DNA of 64,000 nt from contig DATGQZ010000017.1 in the NCBI GenBank assembly GCA_035303945.1, positions 1 to 64,000 of the forward strand. Reading direction: 5' to 3'. The notes beneath the pieces are model-generated. The model saw nothing but the letters and a program-made list of their open reading frames with translations, was not told the origin of the DNA and did not search any database. The position numbers and the translations under genes are program-made. Within the stretch, counting starts at the first letter, position 1. The number at the start of each line of letters is the position of its first letter. Source of the DNA: DATGMS01 sp035303945. Lineage in GTDB: Bacteria > Bacteroidota > Bacteroidia > Cytophagales > Cyclobacteriaceae. Below, in pieces: positions 9,004 to 17,621 of this stretch.

Positions 9004-10173
9004 TTATTTATTATGCTTATTGATTAATTCGTTCGCTATTATCCTTGACTTTTTGTCTGTTTCGATAAAATCTTCCAAAGATGGTTGTTTAACAAAGTCC
9101 ACAGTGTTTAAAGTTTCATCGATGATATCCGACATTTCCAAAAAGCCAATCCGGTCTTTCAAAAAGGCATCTACTACCACCTCATTGGAAGCATTGAGCA
9201 CACATGCGGCATTGCCCCCCTTCTCTAGTGCCTCATAGGCCAGCTGCAAATTCCTGAAAGTTTCCTTATCTGGCTTCTCAAAATTTAATGATGGATATTG
9301 TGCAAAATCAAATCTGGGAAAATCCGATGGATACCTCTCAGGGTATGTGAGGGCAAATTGTATGGGAATACGCATATCCGGCAAGCCAAGTTGCGCTTTG
9401 ATAGAGCCATCTTCAAATTGAACCAGGGAATGTACAATGGATTGCGGATGGACCACCACTTCTATCTGCGAAGCAGTGACCCCAAACAGCCATTTCGCCT
9501 CGATCACTTCCAGGCCTTTGTTCATTAAGGAGGCCGAATCGATGGTGATCTTTGCGCCCATCTCCCAATTAGGATGCTTGAGTGCCTGCTCCTTAGTCAC
9601 GCTTTTAAGAAACTCATGGTTCTTGCCACGGAAAGGTCCTCCTGAAGCAGTGAGAATCAACTTCTCAATCGGATTATGAAACTCCCCCACGAGGCACTGA
9701 AAAATGGCGGAGTGTTCTGAGTCGACGGGATATATATTGACGCCTTTTCTTCTGGCCAGCTGGGTGATCAGCTCCCCCGCCACCACCAGCGTTTCCTTGT
9801 TGGCCAAAGCAATGTTCTTTCCGGCTTCTATGGCGTGGATAGTGGGTATCAATCCCGCATAGCCCACCAAGGCCGTCAGGACTACATCAATGGTATCCAT
9901 CTCCACCACCTGCGCCAATGCGCGGTTGCCCGTGTACACTTTGATGCCATGGGAACCGAGTGCTTCTTTTACCAGATCATATTTGGCTTCATTACAGATG
10001 ACGACTGCATTGGGATTAAACTCCAAGGCCTGCTGAATCAATAAATCCGCATTATGCTGCGCTGTGAGTACTTCTACTTCAAACCGTTCAGGGTGGCTCT
10101 TAATGACCTCCAAGGTCTGTACACCTATGCTTCCTGTGGACCCTAATAAGGCCACGCGCTTTTTTTCTGACAT
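9004..10173 (-). CDS. dxr: 1-deoxy-D-xylulose 5-phosphate reductoisomerase (DXR)
   Basis: A 389-residue NADPH-dependent enzyme that converts DXP to 2-C-methyl-D-erythritol 4-phosphate, the committed step of the MEP isoprenoid pathway. The N-terminal LGSTGSIGVQTL nucleotide-binding motif, the metal-site DSEHSAIFQCL, GLEVIEAKWLFG and HPQSIVHSLVQF are all present, and length matches the family. The ATG at 10173 (MSEKKRVALLG) is preferred over an in-frame TTG two codons upstream because AGGA lies about 10 bases before it. dxr and rseP are neighbours in many bacteria, and here they are separated by 2 bases. A TAAATTTG element at 10236-10243 may be the -7 box of its promoter. Confidence 0.96.
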   Translation of the reverse strand: MSEKKRVALLGSTGSIGVQTLEVIKSHPERFEVEVLTAQHNADLLIQQALEFNPNAVVICNEAKYDLVKEALGSHGIKVYTGNRALAQVVEMDTIDVVLTALVGYAGLIPTIHAIEAGKNIALANKETLVVAGELITQLARRKGVNIYPVDSEHSAIFQCLVGEFHNPIEKLILTASGGPFRGKNHEFLKSVTKEQALKHPNWEMGAKITIDSASLMNKGLEVIEAKWLFGVTASQIEVVVHPQSIVHSLVQFEDGSIKAQLGLPDMRIPIQFALTYPERYPSDFPRFDFAQYPSLNFEKPDKETFRNLQLAYEALEKGGNAACVLNASNEVVVDAFLKDRIGFLEMSDIIDETLNTVDFVKQPSLEDFIETDKKSRIIANELINKHNK

Positions 10174-10235
10174 GAACAATATTCCTAACTCCGCCTCTTT
10201 TTCATTATTTAGGGAAAAGAAAAATAATAGGCTGA

Positions 10236-10243
10236 CAAATTTA
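10236..10243 (-). promoter_or_regulatory. Candidate -7 element for dxr-rseP
   Basis: Minus-strand TAAATTTG fits the Bacteroidota -7 consensus TAnnTTTG, 63 bases before the dxr start. No TTTG box is found 19-21 bases upstream, so this is weak. Confidence 0.25.
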
Positions 10244-10300
10244 CAATGTTAAAAGGGTTTTCCTTTCATTTTCTGCCTCTTTTTACCGGCCACCACAATT

Positions 10301-10321
10301 GGCACTTTTTTGGAAAGTGCC
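10301..10321. other. Perfect 8-bp hairpin in the dxr/degQ divergent region
   Basis: GGCACTTT (10301-10308) and AAAGTGCC (10314-10321) form a perfect stem with a 5-base loop, flanked by ACCGGC and GCCGGT-like bases. It lies midway between the divergent dxr and degQ starts and could be an operator or leader structure; the flanking TTGGCAC also resembles a sigma-54 -24 box, but the -12 box does not match. Confidence 0.35.
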
Positions 10322-10437
10322 GGTAATGGCCGAAATTAGCATATTAGCATGAAAAACAAAGACATTTGTGCTGATCTTAAAAAATGTTAAGCCCTCAATC
10401 TTGAGCGGCCAAACAACGTTTTAAAGGGACAACTCTT

Positions 10438-11889
10438 ATGAACATGAAAAATATACTACCGACTTTTCTTATCGCATTTATTGCTGGAATATTGGGCGCA
10501 TGGTTTTTCGAGTCCATTCCTTCTGAACGATCCTACGCGCTGCCAACAGCTTTGGCGGAAAATGACGCCTCCAACCTGGCTGTGAAATACGAGCAATCCG
10601 CAAGTCAAGCTGCGGCAAACCTTCCTGTTTCCTTTGTGGAAGCCTCAGAGAAAAGCATGGAATCCGTGGTGTTTATCAAAAATTTTGCGGGTACCGATTA
10701 CAGGAGGTATAGCATGTTTGACTTCTTTTTCGGGGAAAGAGGCAGCACCCCCCAACAGGTCAGTACTGGCTCGGGCGTGATCATCAGCGACAACGGATAC
10801 ATTATCACCAACAATCACGTAGTGGACCGGGCCGAAACCATTGAAGTTGTACACCAAAGAAGAACCTACAAAGCTGAATTGGTCGGTGTGGACCCCAACA
10901 CAGATATTGCGGTATTAAAAATTGATGCCTCAAATCTACCTGCCATCAAAAAAGGCAGTAGCAGGGACCTAAAAATTGGAGAATGGGTAATTGCTGTAGG
11001 TAACCCTTTTAATCTAACCTCTACCGTGACGGCAGGTATTGTGTCCGCCAAAGAAAGGCAGATCAATATCTTAGGCGGCGATTTTCCTTTGGAATCATTT
11101 ATACAAACCGATGCTGCCATTAATCCCGGCAACTCAGGTGGAGCCTTGGTCAATGTCAATGGAGAATTGGTCGGAATCAATACGGCCATTTTGTCCAGAA
11201 CCGGCTCCTATACAGGCTATGGTTTTGCAGTACCCGTGGATATCGCTACCAAAGTAGCCAACGACCTCATTGAATACGGGGAGGTGCAAAAAGCCATTCC
11301 GGGGGTGGACGTAGTGGATATTACTCCTGAACTTGCAGAAGAAATGGGGCTTAAATCCCTGAACGGAGTAATTGTCACGCACGTTATCAGAAAGGGCGCA
11401 GCTGAAGGTTCGGGAATTCAAAAAAATGATGTCATTACCGAAATCAACGGAACGCAAATTAAAGGCAAGGGTAATTTTGAGGAAGCCCTATCCTACTTCT
11501 ATCCGGGTGACAAAGTATCAGTAACCTATTTACGCAACAACAATCAACGAAAAGCCCAGCTTACCCTTCAAAACCTGGAAGGCGGAACTGGTGTGATCAA
11601 AAGGGAATACTATGCATCACGTATTTTAGGTGCGAGGCTAGAATCCGTAAACGCCATCGAAAGGGACCGTCTCAACATCCCCCATGGCATTAAAATCAGC
11701 AGCTTATCCAGAGGATACCTCCGGGATTTAGGCTTAGGCAACGGTTTCATCATCACACAGATCAACGGTAAGCCAGCCAAAAACCCAACTGTGATAGGCG
11801 AGTTTCTTGAGAAATATAGTGGTAAGTTACTGTTGGAGGGGGTAACACCCAACGGGCAGCCCTTTATGCAATCCTACTCGGTAAGGTAG
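10438..11889 (+). CDS. DegQ/HtrA-type periplasmic serine protease-chaperone
   Basis: A 483-residue trypsin-fold protease of the HtrA family. An N-terminal membrane anchor or uncleaved signal spans about residues 5-24. The catalytic triad is His127 (TNNHVVD), Asp156 (NTDIAVL) and Ser233 (NPGNSGGALV). Two PDZ domains follow (about 280-375 and 395-475), the usual DegP/DegQ plan, for binding exposed C-termini of misfolded envelope proteins. The gene is divergent from dxr-rseP across 264 bases that include a hairpin, and ends at a strong terminator, so it is probably monocistronic. Together with rseP, lon and hslU it forms a local protein-quality cluster. DegP versus DegQ cannot be separated from sequence alone. 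Confidence 0.93.
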   Translation: MNMKNILPTFLIAFIAGILGAWFFESIPSERSYALPTALAENDASNLAVKYEQSASQAAANLPVSFVEASEKSMESVVFIKNFAGTDYRRYSMFDFFFGERGSTPQQVSTGSGVIISDNGYIITNNHVVDRAETIEVVHQRRTYKAELVGVDPNTDIAVLKIDASNLPAIKKGSSRDLKIGEWVIAVGNPFNLTSTVTAGIVSAKERQINILGGDFPLESFIQTDAAINPGNSGGALVNVNGELVGINTAILSRTGSYTGYGFAVPVDIATKVANDLIEYGEVQKAIPGVDVVDITPELAEEMGLKSLNGVIVTHVIRKGAAEGSGIQKNDVITEINGTQIKGKGNFEEALSYFYPGDKVSVTYLRNNNQRKAQLTLQNLEGGTGVIKREYYASRILGARLESVNAIERDRLNIPHGIKISSLSRGYLRDLGLGNGFIITQINGKPAKNPTVIGEFLEKYSGKLLLEGVTPNGQPFMQSYSVR

Positions 11890-11908
11890 CAATTAGCCTT
11901 CAAAGTAG

Positions 11909-11965
11909 TAAGGCTGATGGCGCTATGCAGTACATGCTAGCCCTATCAGCCTTAGTTATTTTTTT
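11909..11965 (+). terminator. Intrinsic terminator after degQ
   Basis: TAAGGCTGAT (11909-11918) pairs with ATCAGCCTTA (11945-11954), followed by a T-rich run (11955-11965). It lies 20 bases after the stop codon. Confidence 0.75.
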
Positions 11966-11977
11966 GCACTCTGTTTA

Positions 11978-12373
11978 TTAGTGGATGGCCGCCTTAATCT
12001 TAGCAGCAATGTCAGCTAACTCTTCCTGATCCAACTTCAACTTAGGACGGGTGAAATTTAAATCGTCCATGGTATTCATGGGCACCAGATGGATATGTAC
12101 ATGCGGAACCTCCAAACCAATAACTGCTGAACCGATGCGCGTACAGGGAATAACTTTTTTAATGGCCAACGCCACCTTTTTAGCAAATAAATGAAGACCG
12201 CTGTATACTTCGTCTTCTAAATCAAAAATATAATCTACTTCCACTTTGGGGACGATCAAAACGTGGCCACGGACGAGCGGCATAATGTCAAGAAATGCAA
12301 TGTAATTGTCGTCTTCTGCAATGATATGCCCTGGGATCTCCCTGTTGATAATCTTTGTAAATATGGATGCCAT
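11978..12373 (-). CDS. HIT-family nucleotide hydrolase/transferase
   Basis: A 131-residue histidine-triad protein. The signature HVHIHLVPMN places the triad at His91, His93 and His95; the middle region GHVLIVPK is also typical. HIT proteins of this Hint/Fhit-like bacterial group hydrolyse nucleoside phosphoramidates or dinucleotides, but the physiological substrate is normally unknown. It directly follows greA, a common pairing in Bacteroidota, although a terminator hairpin lies between them. Cytoplasmic, full length, with an ATG start that needs no correction. It converges with the DegQ gene. Confidence 0.9.
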   Translation of the reverse strand: MASIFTKIINREIPGHIIAEDDNYIAFLDIMPLVRGHVLIVPKVEVDYIFDLEDEVYSGLHLFAKKVALAIKKVIPCTRIGSAVIGLEVPHVHIHLVPMNTMDDLNFTRPKLKLDQEELADIAAKIKAAIH

Positions 12374-12382
12374 GGGCTAAAA

Positions 12383-12414
12383 ATAAAAAAATCCCGATCG
12401 TAAAGCAATCGGGA
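12383..12414 (-). terminator. Intrinsic terminator between greA and the HIT gene
   Basis: Minus-strand TCCCGAT/ATCGGGA stem (12392-12414) followed by a run of seven T residues and further T-rich sequence (12383-12391). It lies 8 bases after greA and 10 bases before the HIT start, so it may attenuate rather than fully separate the two. Confidence 0.7.
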
Positions 12415-12421
12415 ATCATAA

Positions 12422-12895
12422 TTAGTAGGAAATCTCCAAAATCTCGAATTCAATGACGCCAGCAGGCGCATTAATTTGGGCTATATCGCCGACCTTTTTT
12501 CCCAAAAGTCCCTTCCCAAAGGGGGATGCTGTCGAAATCTTGTTTTCCTTTAGGTTCGCTTCTTCCTCTGACACCAAAGTGTAAGAAACCGTCATACCAT
12601 TTTTAACGTTTTTGATCTTCACCGTGCTTAGCACGCCGACCTTTGACACATCCATTTTGGAATTGTCCAATACCCGGGCGTTTCCTACCACCTGTTCCAA
12701 TTTGGCGATCTTCAGCTCCAACAGACCTTGAGCGTCTTTTGCCGCATCATACTCCGCATTTTCGCTCAGATCACCCTTGTCCCTAGCTTCGGCAATTTGC
12801 CTCGCTATATCCGCTCTGCCCTTGGTCTTTAATTCCTGAAGTTCCTCCTTCAGTTTCCTTAGGCCCTCTTCCGTGTAATATTGTACTTTTCCCAT
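12422..12895 (-). CDS. greA: Transcription elongation factor GreA
   Basis: A 157-residue factor that rescues backtracked RNA polymerase by stimulating transcript cleavage. The start MGKVQYYTEEGLRKLKEEL at 12895 is chosen because it matches the family N-terminus; an upstream in-frame start would add 14 unrelated residues. The N-terminal antiparallel coiled coil (about residues 8-75) carries the acidic tip in DLSENAEYDAAKD, where the Asp and Glu position the catalytic magnesium. The C-terminal FKBP-like domain (about 85-157) includes SPFGKGLLGKKVGD. A promoter-like pair and a leader hairpin precede it (12929-13013), and a terminator follows. Confidence 0.95.
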   Translation of the reverse strand: MGKVQYYTEEGLRKLKEELQELKTKGRADIARQIAEARDKGDLSENAEYDAAKDAQGLLELKIAKLEQVVGNARVLDNSKMDVSKVGVLSTVKIKNVKNGMTVSYTLVSEEEANLKENKISTASPFGKGLLGKKVGDIAQINAPAGVIEFEILEISY

Positions 12896-12928
12896 TTTAT
12901 TTATTTTGGTATTCCATGGAAAATAAAT

Positions 12929-12952
12929 AACGGTCACATTCCTGAGACCGTT
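12929..12952 (-). other. Hairpin with U-rich tail in the greA leader
   Basis: Minus-strand AACGGTC pairs with GACCGTT across a 10-base loop, followed by ATTTATTTTCC. It lies in the presumed 5' leader of greA, between the candidate promoter and the start codon, and could be a leader attenuator, or the terminator of the upstream dehydrogenase transcript. Confidence 0.45.
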
Positions 12953-12981
12953 TCCTTATTGTGATTCTGATATGTAAACAA

Positions 12982-13013
12982 CAAAGGTAAACGAATATTC
13001 ACTATAAAACAAT
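12982..13013 (-). promoter_or_regulatory. Candidate promoter for greA
   Basis: On the minus strand ATTG (13013-13010) is followed after 20 bases by TACCTTTG (12989-12982). The -7 box matches Bacteroidota TAnnTTTG exactly and the -33 box matches TTTG in three of four bases, at the expected spacing. It would give a leader of about 80 bases. Confidence 0.45.
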
Positions 13014-13028
13014 TTTACCCCCTCTAAT

Positions 13029-13973
13029 TTAGCCAAAATTATTTTTCCCCAAGCCGTTTAACAACTTACTTACAAGGACTTTATTGATTTTTTCATAAGA
13101 CTGAAATGTCCAGCCTGCCACATGGGGAGAGAATAACACATTGTCTTTGTTGGTCAACTTTTGAAAAGCCTCTTCCTGCGCCACATCAAGCTTATCCAAT
13201 TTCTCCTTCTCCAACACATCCAACAAGGCTCCTCTTATTTTTCCCGACTCCAATGCTGTATTCAAGGTCTCGAAGCTTATAACCTCTCCTCTGGCAGTAT
13301 TGATCAGATAAAAAGGCTTTTTAAATCCATTGATCACCCCAGAGGTGAAGAAATTTCTGGTTTCGGAAGTAAGAGGCACATGGATGCTAAGTATATCAGC
13401 TTCCTCCTGAATCCTCTCAAAGCTTGCCTCCTCTGCCCAAACTCCACCAAATCCTGATTTGTACTTGTCGTACGCCAATACTTTTACATCGAAACCGCTC
13501 AGCCTTTTGGCAAAAGCCTGCCCCATATTCCCATAGCCAAAGATCCCTACAGTTTTTCCCGAGAGCTCCTCGCCTCTGTTCTGCTCCCTGTTCCAGATCT
13601 TATGGCGCACCTGCAGGTCGGCGCGGGGGATATGGTTGAACAGTGCGAGCAACATGCCTATAGCGTGCTCGGCTACCGCATCCCGATTGCCTTCGGGTGC
13701 GTTGTAAATGGGGATGTTACGCGATGTCAAATAGTCCACATCAATCTTATCCAAACCCGCTCCTGCCCTTCCTATAAATCTGAGTTGAGTAGCTTTTTCC
13801 AACAGGGGACGGTCCATGGTAGTCTTGGATCGAATAATCAATCCGTGATATTGATCAATAACGGTTTCAATTTCCGAGCGGGAAATATCAGGCCGATAGT
13901 TCACTTTAAAGCCCTCATGTTCTAAGAGGGGAATGATGCTAGGATGCATCTCATCAATAATTAAAATGTTCAT
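13029..13973 (-). CDS. D-isomer-specific 2-hydroxyacid dehydrogenase (SerA-like)
   Basis: A 314-residue NAD-dependent dehydrogenase of the D-3-phosphoglycerate dehydrogenase superfamily. The Rossmann GYGNMG motif is at residues 146-151. The catalytic Arg is in NTARGEV (Arg228) and the catalytic His in SPHVAGWTF (His284); the conserved Glu lies near 257. It lacks the C-terminal ACT regulatory domain of long SerA forms, so it may be a short phosphoglycerate dehydrogenase or an enzyme for another 2-hydroxyacid. It lies 13 bases after mgtE and is probably the third gene of rsmA-mgtE-dehydrogenase. GRAGAGLDKID near 68-78 is typical of PGDH-like members. Confidence 0.87.
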   Translation of the reverse strand: MNILIIDEMHPSIIPLLEHEGFKVNYRPDISRSEIETVIDQYHGLIIRSKTTMDRPLLEKATQLRFIGRAGAGLDKIDVDYLTSRNIPIYNAPEGNRDAVAEHAIGMLLALFNHIPRADLQVRHKIWNREQNRGEELSGKTVGIFGYGNMGQAFAKRLSGFDVKVLAYDKYKSGFGGVWAEEASFERIQEEADILSIHVPLTSETRNFFTSGVINGFKKPFYLINTARGEVISFETLNTALESGKIRGALLDVLEKEKLDKLDVAQEEAFQKLTNKDNVLFSPHVAGWTFQSYEKINKVLVSKLLNGLGKNNFG

Positions 13974-13986
13974 AGATAGTATAAAC

Positions 13987-15354
13987 TTAAAGCTTCAACA
14001 GCATGCTTGCCACTAAAAAATACACCGCTAAACCCATCAAGTCATTGGCGGTAGTAATAAAGGGACCTGACGCCATGGCAGGGTTGATCTTCAGCTTATC
14101 CAGCAGAATGGGGGTCAGCGTTCCCATAAAAGAAGCAATAACCACTACGCTAAACAAGGCAATTGCTACCACCAATCCCAAATGGTAAGGCTCCTGATAC
14201 ACCACCACAATGGTAAAAAAGACAAATAAAGCCAGAATGCAGCCATTCAGAAGGGCCACCAACAATACTTTAACAAACCTTGTACTTAAACTTTCGGAAA
14301 AGATGGAGCGATTGGCCAATGTTTGCACCACCAAAGAGGAAGATTGTATGCCAACATTTCCTCCGGTCGCTGTGATCAAAGGGATAAAAAAAGCCAAAGC
14401 GGTAACGGCATTTAATCCTTCTTCAAAAAAGCCAATCAGGCCGGCGCCCAATAATCCACCGATCATCCCGATGAGCAACCAAGGTAGTCGGGCCTTTGAA
14501 AGCTTATACACGGAGTCAGATTCTTCCACGTCTTCGGAAATACCCGTCATCGCCTGGATATCTTCTTCAGCCTGCTCACGTATTACATCGAGAATATCAT
14601 CGACAGTGATTCTACCCACCAACTTGTTTTTGGCATTGACAACCGGCACCGCTTCTAAGTCATATCTCCGCATGACATCCGCCACTTCCTCCTGATCCAT
14701 ATAGGTCGGCACGGATATCACCTCATCTTCATAGATATCGGCTATTTTAGTATCTGCTGATGAAAGGATGATTTTTTTTAGAGATACACGTCCTAAAAGC
14801 TTTTCTTTTTTTCCTACTACATAGATAGCATAGATTTTCTCCACATTCTCTGCCTGCCTCCGAATCTCATCAATAGTCTGGACCACTGTCCAATTAATAT
14901 TTGCCTTGATCAATTCTTTGGCCATCAAGCCCCCCGCGCTGTCCTCGTCATAGCGCAAGAGTTCCAGGATGTGTTGCGTTTTTTCCTCATCCTGAAGGTG
15001 AGCGATGATTTCCTCTCTGTCCTGAAGGCTAAGCTGGTTCAGTACGTCCACCGCGTCATCCGACTCCATGTGATCCACCAAATAAGCCAGCTCACGTCGT
15101 TCCATCGCGCGAACCACCCGGTTTTTGGGATCTTCATCCAGCTCAATGAGAATGTCGGCAGAAAAAGCGCTGTCCAAAGACCGCAACACAAAGAGCGCTT
15201 GTTCCATATCCAACTCATCCAACAGGGATGCTACATCCGCTTCATTGGCATTTTCCAATGACTGCCGGATATAGTCGCTATCCCCCTGGGAGATGCTTTC
15301 CTTTAAGCTTTCCAGGTATTCCTTGGAGAGTTCAAATATTTTTACTGTTTCCAA
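13987..15354 (-). CDS. mgtE: MgtE-type magnesium channel/transporter
   Basis: A 455-residue inner membrane Mg2+ channel. The cytosolic N-domain (about 25-130, rich in acidic and leucine-rich helices) is followed by tandem CBS domains (about 135-255, with VPTYMDQEEVADVMRRYDLEAVPVV), the plug helix, and five membrane segments from about residue 295 to the C-terminus. The signature PLITATGGNVGIQSSSL and the final NDLMGLAVYF segment are the pore-lining regions. N and CBS domains sense cytosolic Mg2+ in characterised homologues. The start ATG at 15354 lies inside the end of rsmA, with a 13-base overlap, which implies coupling. The dehydrogenase gene follows after 13 bases. Confidence 0.95.
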   Translation of the reverse strand: METVKIFELSKEYLESLKESISQGDSDYIRQSLENANEADVASLLDELDMEQALFVLRSLDSAFSADILIELDEDPKNRVVRAMERRELAYLVDHMESDDAVDVLNQLSLQDREEIIAHLQDEEKTQHILELLRYDEDSAGGLMAKELIKANINWTVVQTIDEIRRQAENVEKIYAIYVVGKKEKLLGRVSLKKIILSSADTKIADIYEDEVISVPTYMDQEEVADVMRRYDLEAVPVVNAKNKLVGRITVDDILDVIREQAEEDIQAMTGISEDVEESDSVYKLSKARLPWLLIGMIGGLLGAGLIGFFEEGLNAVTALAFFIPLITATGGNVGIQSSSLVVQTLANRSIFSESLSTRFVKVLLVALLNGCILALFVFFTIVVVYQEPYHLGLVVAIALFSVVVIASFMGTLTPILLDKLKINPAMASGPFITTANDLMGLAVYFLVASMLLKL

Positions 15355-16124
15355 GCCTCTTGTATTTTGTTGGTTAGTTGGATAAATTCTTCCACATCAA
15401 GTTGTTCCGCACGCTTATCCAGAATGGGATCTTCTTTCAATGTGTCCGTCAGGCCCATGGGCTTCAAGGCATTGCGCAATGTTTTTCGTCTGGTGCTGAA
15501 TGCTTGCTTCACTACGGTGAAAAACAGCTTTTCATCACATCCCAGCTCTTTCACCTGATTCCTCTCCAGTCGGATAACGCCGCTGGTTACCTTCGGAGGA
15601 GGATCAAATACCTGCGCAGACACATCAAACAGATAGGCTATGTCATAAAAAGCCTGTAGCAACACGCTCAATATCCCATAGTCCTTATTCCCTTTGGGCG
15701 AAGCAATTCTTTGCGCCACTTCTTTTTGAAGCATGCAGACAATCTCTACCACCTTATCTCTTTCCGGAAGAATCTTAAAGAATATCTGTGAAGAAATATT
15801 GTAGGGGAAATTTCCCACCACAATGTATTTCCCCCCAATAACCTTTCCAATATCCTGCTTTAAAAAATCCGCTTCAATAATTTTAGACTCCAGTTGGGGG
15901 TATTTTTTGTGCAGATATGCCACCGATTCCTTGTCAATGTCAACCAAATATAAATCCCAACCTTGCGGTATAAGGAAATCCGTCAGCACGCCCATACCTG
16001 GCCCTATTTCTAGCACCTTCCGCACCCCTTCGTGGCCGCTTACCGCTTGGGTGATTTTTTCAGCTATCCCCAAATCAGTAAGAAAATGCTGTCCGAGGTG
16101 TTTTTTAGGCCTGACTTTTTCCAT
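15342..16124 (-). CDS. rsmA: 16S rRNA (adenine1518/1519-N6)-dimethyltransferase RsmA/KsgA
   Basis: A 260-residue SAM-dependent methyltransferase that dimethylates two adjacent adenines in helix 45 of 16S rRNA, a late checkpoint in small-subunit assembly. It opens with the family sequence RPKKHLGQHFL (residues 5-15). The SAM-binding motif LEIGPGMGVLTDFL is at 38-51, and the catalytic NFPY motif at 105-108. The C-terminal helical domain is present. It is the first gene of a likely rsmA-mgtE-dehydrogenase transcript and is divergent from the aminopeptidase gene. Length is standard. Confidence 0.96.
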   Translation of the reverse strand: MEKVRPKKHLGQHFLTDLGIAEKITQAVSGHEGVRKVLEIGPGMGVLTDFLIPQGWDLYLVDIDKESVAYLHKKYPQLESKIIEADFLKQDIGKVIGGKYIVVGNFPYNISSQIFFKILPERDKVVEIVCMLQKEVAQRIASPKGNKDYGILSVLLQAFYDIAYLFDVSAQVFDPPPKVTSGVIRLERNQVKELGCDEKLFFTVVKQAFSTRRKTLRNALKPMGLTDTLKEDPILDKRAEQLDVEEFIQLTNKIQEAWKQ

Positions 16125-16178
16125 TCTAGTTCTGTGGTAAATTTATCATAAATTGCACCACCAAAATTAAGACAATAT

Positions 16179-17621
16179 ATGTTAACCTCCATAACGTTAA
16201 ACGACTCTCCTTTCTCCGGATTTTCGGATCAGGCATTGTTCTTTATTGGACAGCTGGATGAGCTGACGCTACTGCGTATTGGAGAGGATGACAAAAAAGC
16301 ATTGACAAAGGCTTTGGAAGGAGATAATGATTCCCTGATGTGGACCCAAGGGCTCCGCCAAACATTTTATATCAAGCCGAAAAGTCATACCGCTGAGGAA
16401 TACCATCTTGAATATAGCCGGCGGGCTGGTGCCAAGGCCTGGGAAAATGTAAAAGATTGGGACAGCCTTCATCTTTATTACTTCGGGATCGACCAAGCAC
16501 TTTTTCTCGCCTTTATTGAGGGATTGATATTAGCCTCTTATTCCTTTGACAAATATAAATCCAAAAAGAAAAAACGCCCCCAGCACCTAGAAATCCACCA
16601 TGCGAGCATCTCCGCTGATGCCCTTGCTGAAATACAGGCGCTGGTAATGGCTACCTTTGAAGCCCGAGATCTGGTCAACGAACCGGTTAGCTTCCTCAAT
16701 ACCACTCAACTGGGATTGGAGATAGAAAGGCTCGGAAACCACTATGGCTTTGAGACGGAAATCTATGACAAGCCGAAAATTGCTGCCCTCAAGATGGCAG
16801 GGTTACTTGCGGTGAGTGCAGGAAGTCAAATCCCTCCTCTTTTTGCCATCTTGCGTTACAAGTCCCAAGCGGTGCAAACCCCAGCGCCCGTGGTTTTGGT
16901 AGGAAAAGGGGTTGTTTATGATACTGGTGGGCTGAGCCTGAAACCTACCGAAAATTCGATGGACTTCATGAAATCGGATATGGCAGGCGCAGCCGCAGTA
17001 ATCGGCGCTTTTTGTGCCGTTGCTCAGTTAAAGTTGCCTGTAGACATCATCGGCCTTATTCCCATCACTGACAACCGGCCGGGCTATGAAGCCATGACTC
17101 CCGGGGATATCCTTACCTTTGCCAATGGCAAAACGGTTGAAATTCTGAACACCGATGCGGAAGGCCGATTGATCTTAGCTGATGCCTTGATCTACGCCCA
17201 AAAATACAAACCGCAGTTGGTGATAGACTTGGCAACCCTTACCGGTTCCGCTGTTGCAGCGCTGGGCAAGGAGGCAGCCGTAATGATGGGCACAGCCCCT
17301 GCGGCTATGAAAAAGAAGCTTCAGGAATCCGGACAGGCAGCTTTCGAACGGCTGATAGAATTTCCGTTTTGGGAAGAATATGGCAAACAAATAGAATCAG
17401 AAATAGCAGATATCGCTAACTTAGGTGGCCCAACCGCCGGCGCCATTACAGCAGGAAAGTTTTTGGAACACTTTGTTGATTACGATTGGATCCATATTGA
17501 CATTGCAGGACCTTCTTTTCATAAAAAAGGTGACAGTTACAAACCTGCAGGAGGAACGGGCTATGGTGTGAGGTTGCTGTACCGTTTTTTAGAACGTTTA
17601 ATTGATAAAAATGAGCATTAA
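16179..17621 (+). CDS. Leucyl aminopeptidase-family (M17) zinc/manganese peptidase
   Basis: A 480-residue cytosolic aminopeptidase of peptidase family M17, which removes N-terminal residues from peptides as a hexamer with two metal ions. The C-terminal catalytic domain carries GKGVVYDTGGLSLKP near residues 242-256 (metal-binding Lys and Asp) and the signature NTDAEGRL near 324-331. The N-terminal domain (1-160) is divergent, as usual. The C-terminal region GPTAGAITAGKFLEHFV and WIHIDIAGPSF is conserved. The stop codon overlaps the pdxA start by 11 bases, so the two are coupled. Exact specificity (leucine, cysteinylglycine or broader) is not readable. Confidence 0.92.
   Translation: MLTSITLNDSPFSGFSDQALFFIGQLDELTLLRIGEDDKKALTKALEGDNDSLMWTQGLRQTFYIKPKSHTAEEYHLEYSRRAGAKAWENVKDWDSLHLYYFGIDQALFLAFIEGLILASYSFDKYKSKKKKRPQHLEIHHASISADALAEIQALVMATFEARDLVNEPVSFLNTTQLGLEIERLGNHYGFETEIYDKPKIAALKMAGLLAVSAGSQIPPLFAILRYKSQAVQTPAPVVLVGKGVVYDTGGLSLKPTENSMDFMKSDMAGAAAVIGAFCAVAQLKLPVDIIGLIPITDNRPGYEAMTPGDILTFANGKTVEILNTDAEGRLILADALIYAQKYKPQLVIDLATLTGSAVAALGKEAAVMMGTAPAAMKKKLQESGQAAFERLIEFPFWEEYGKQIESEIADIANLGGPTAGAITAGKFLEHFVDYDWIHIDIAGPSFHKKGDSYKPAGGTGYGVRLLYRFLERLIDKNEH

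Noticed and set aside
10299..10314. Sigma-54 promoter upstream of degQ
   Set aside because: TTGGCAC fits the -24 box, but the -12 position reads TGGA instead of TTGC.
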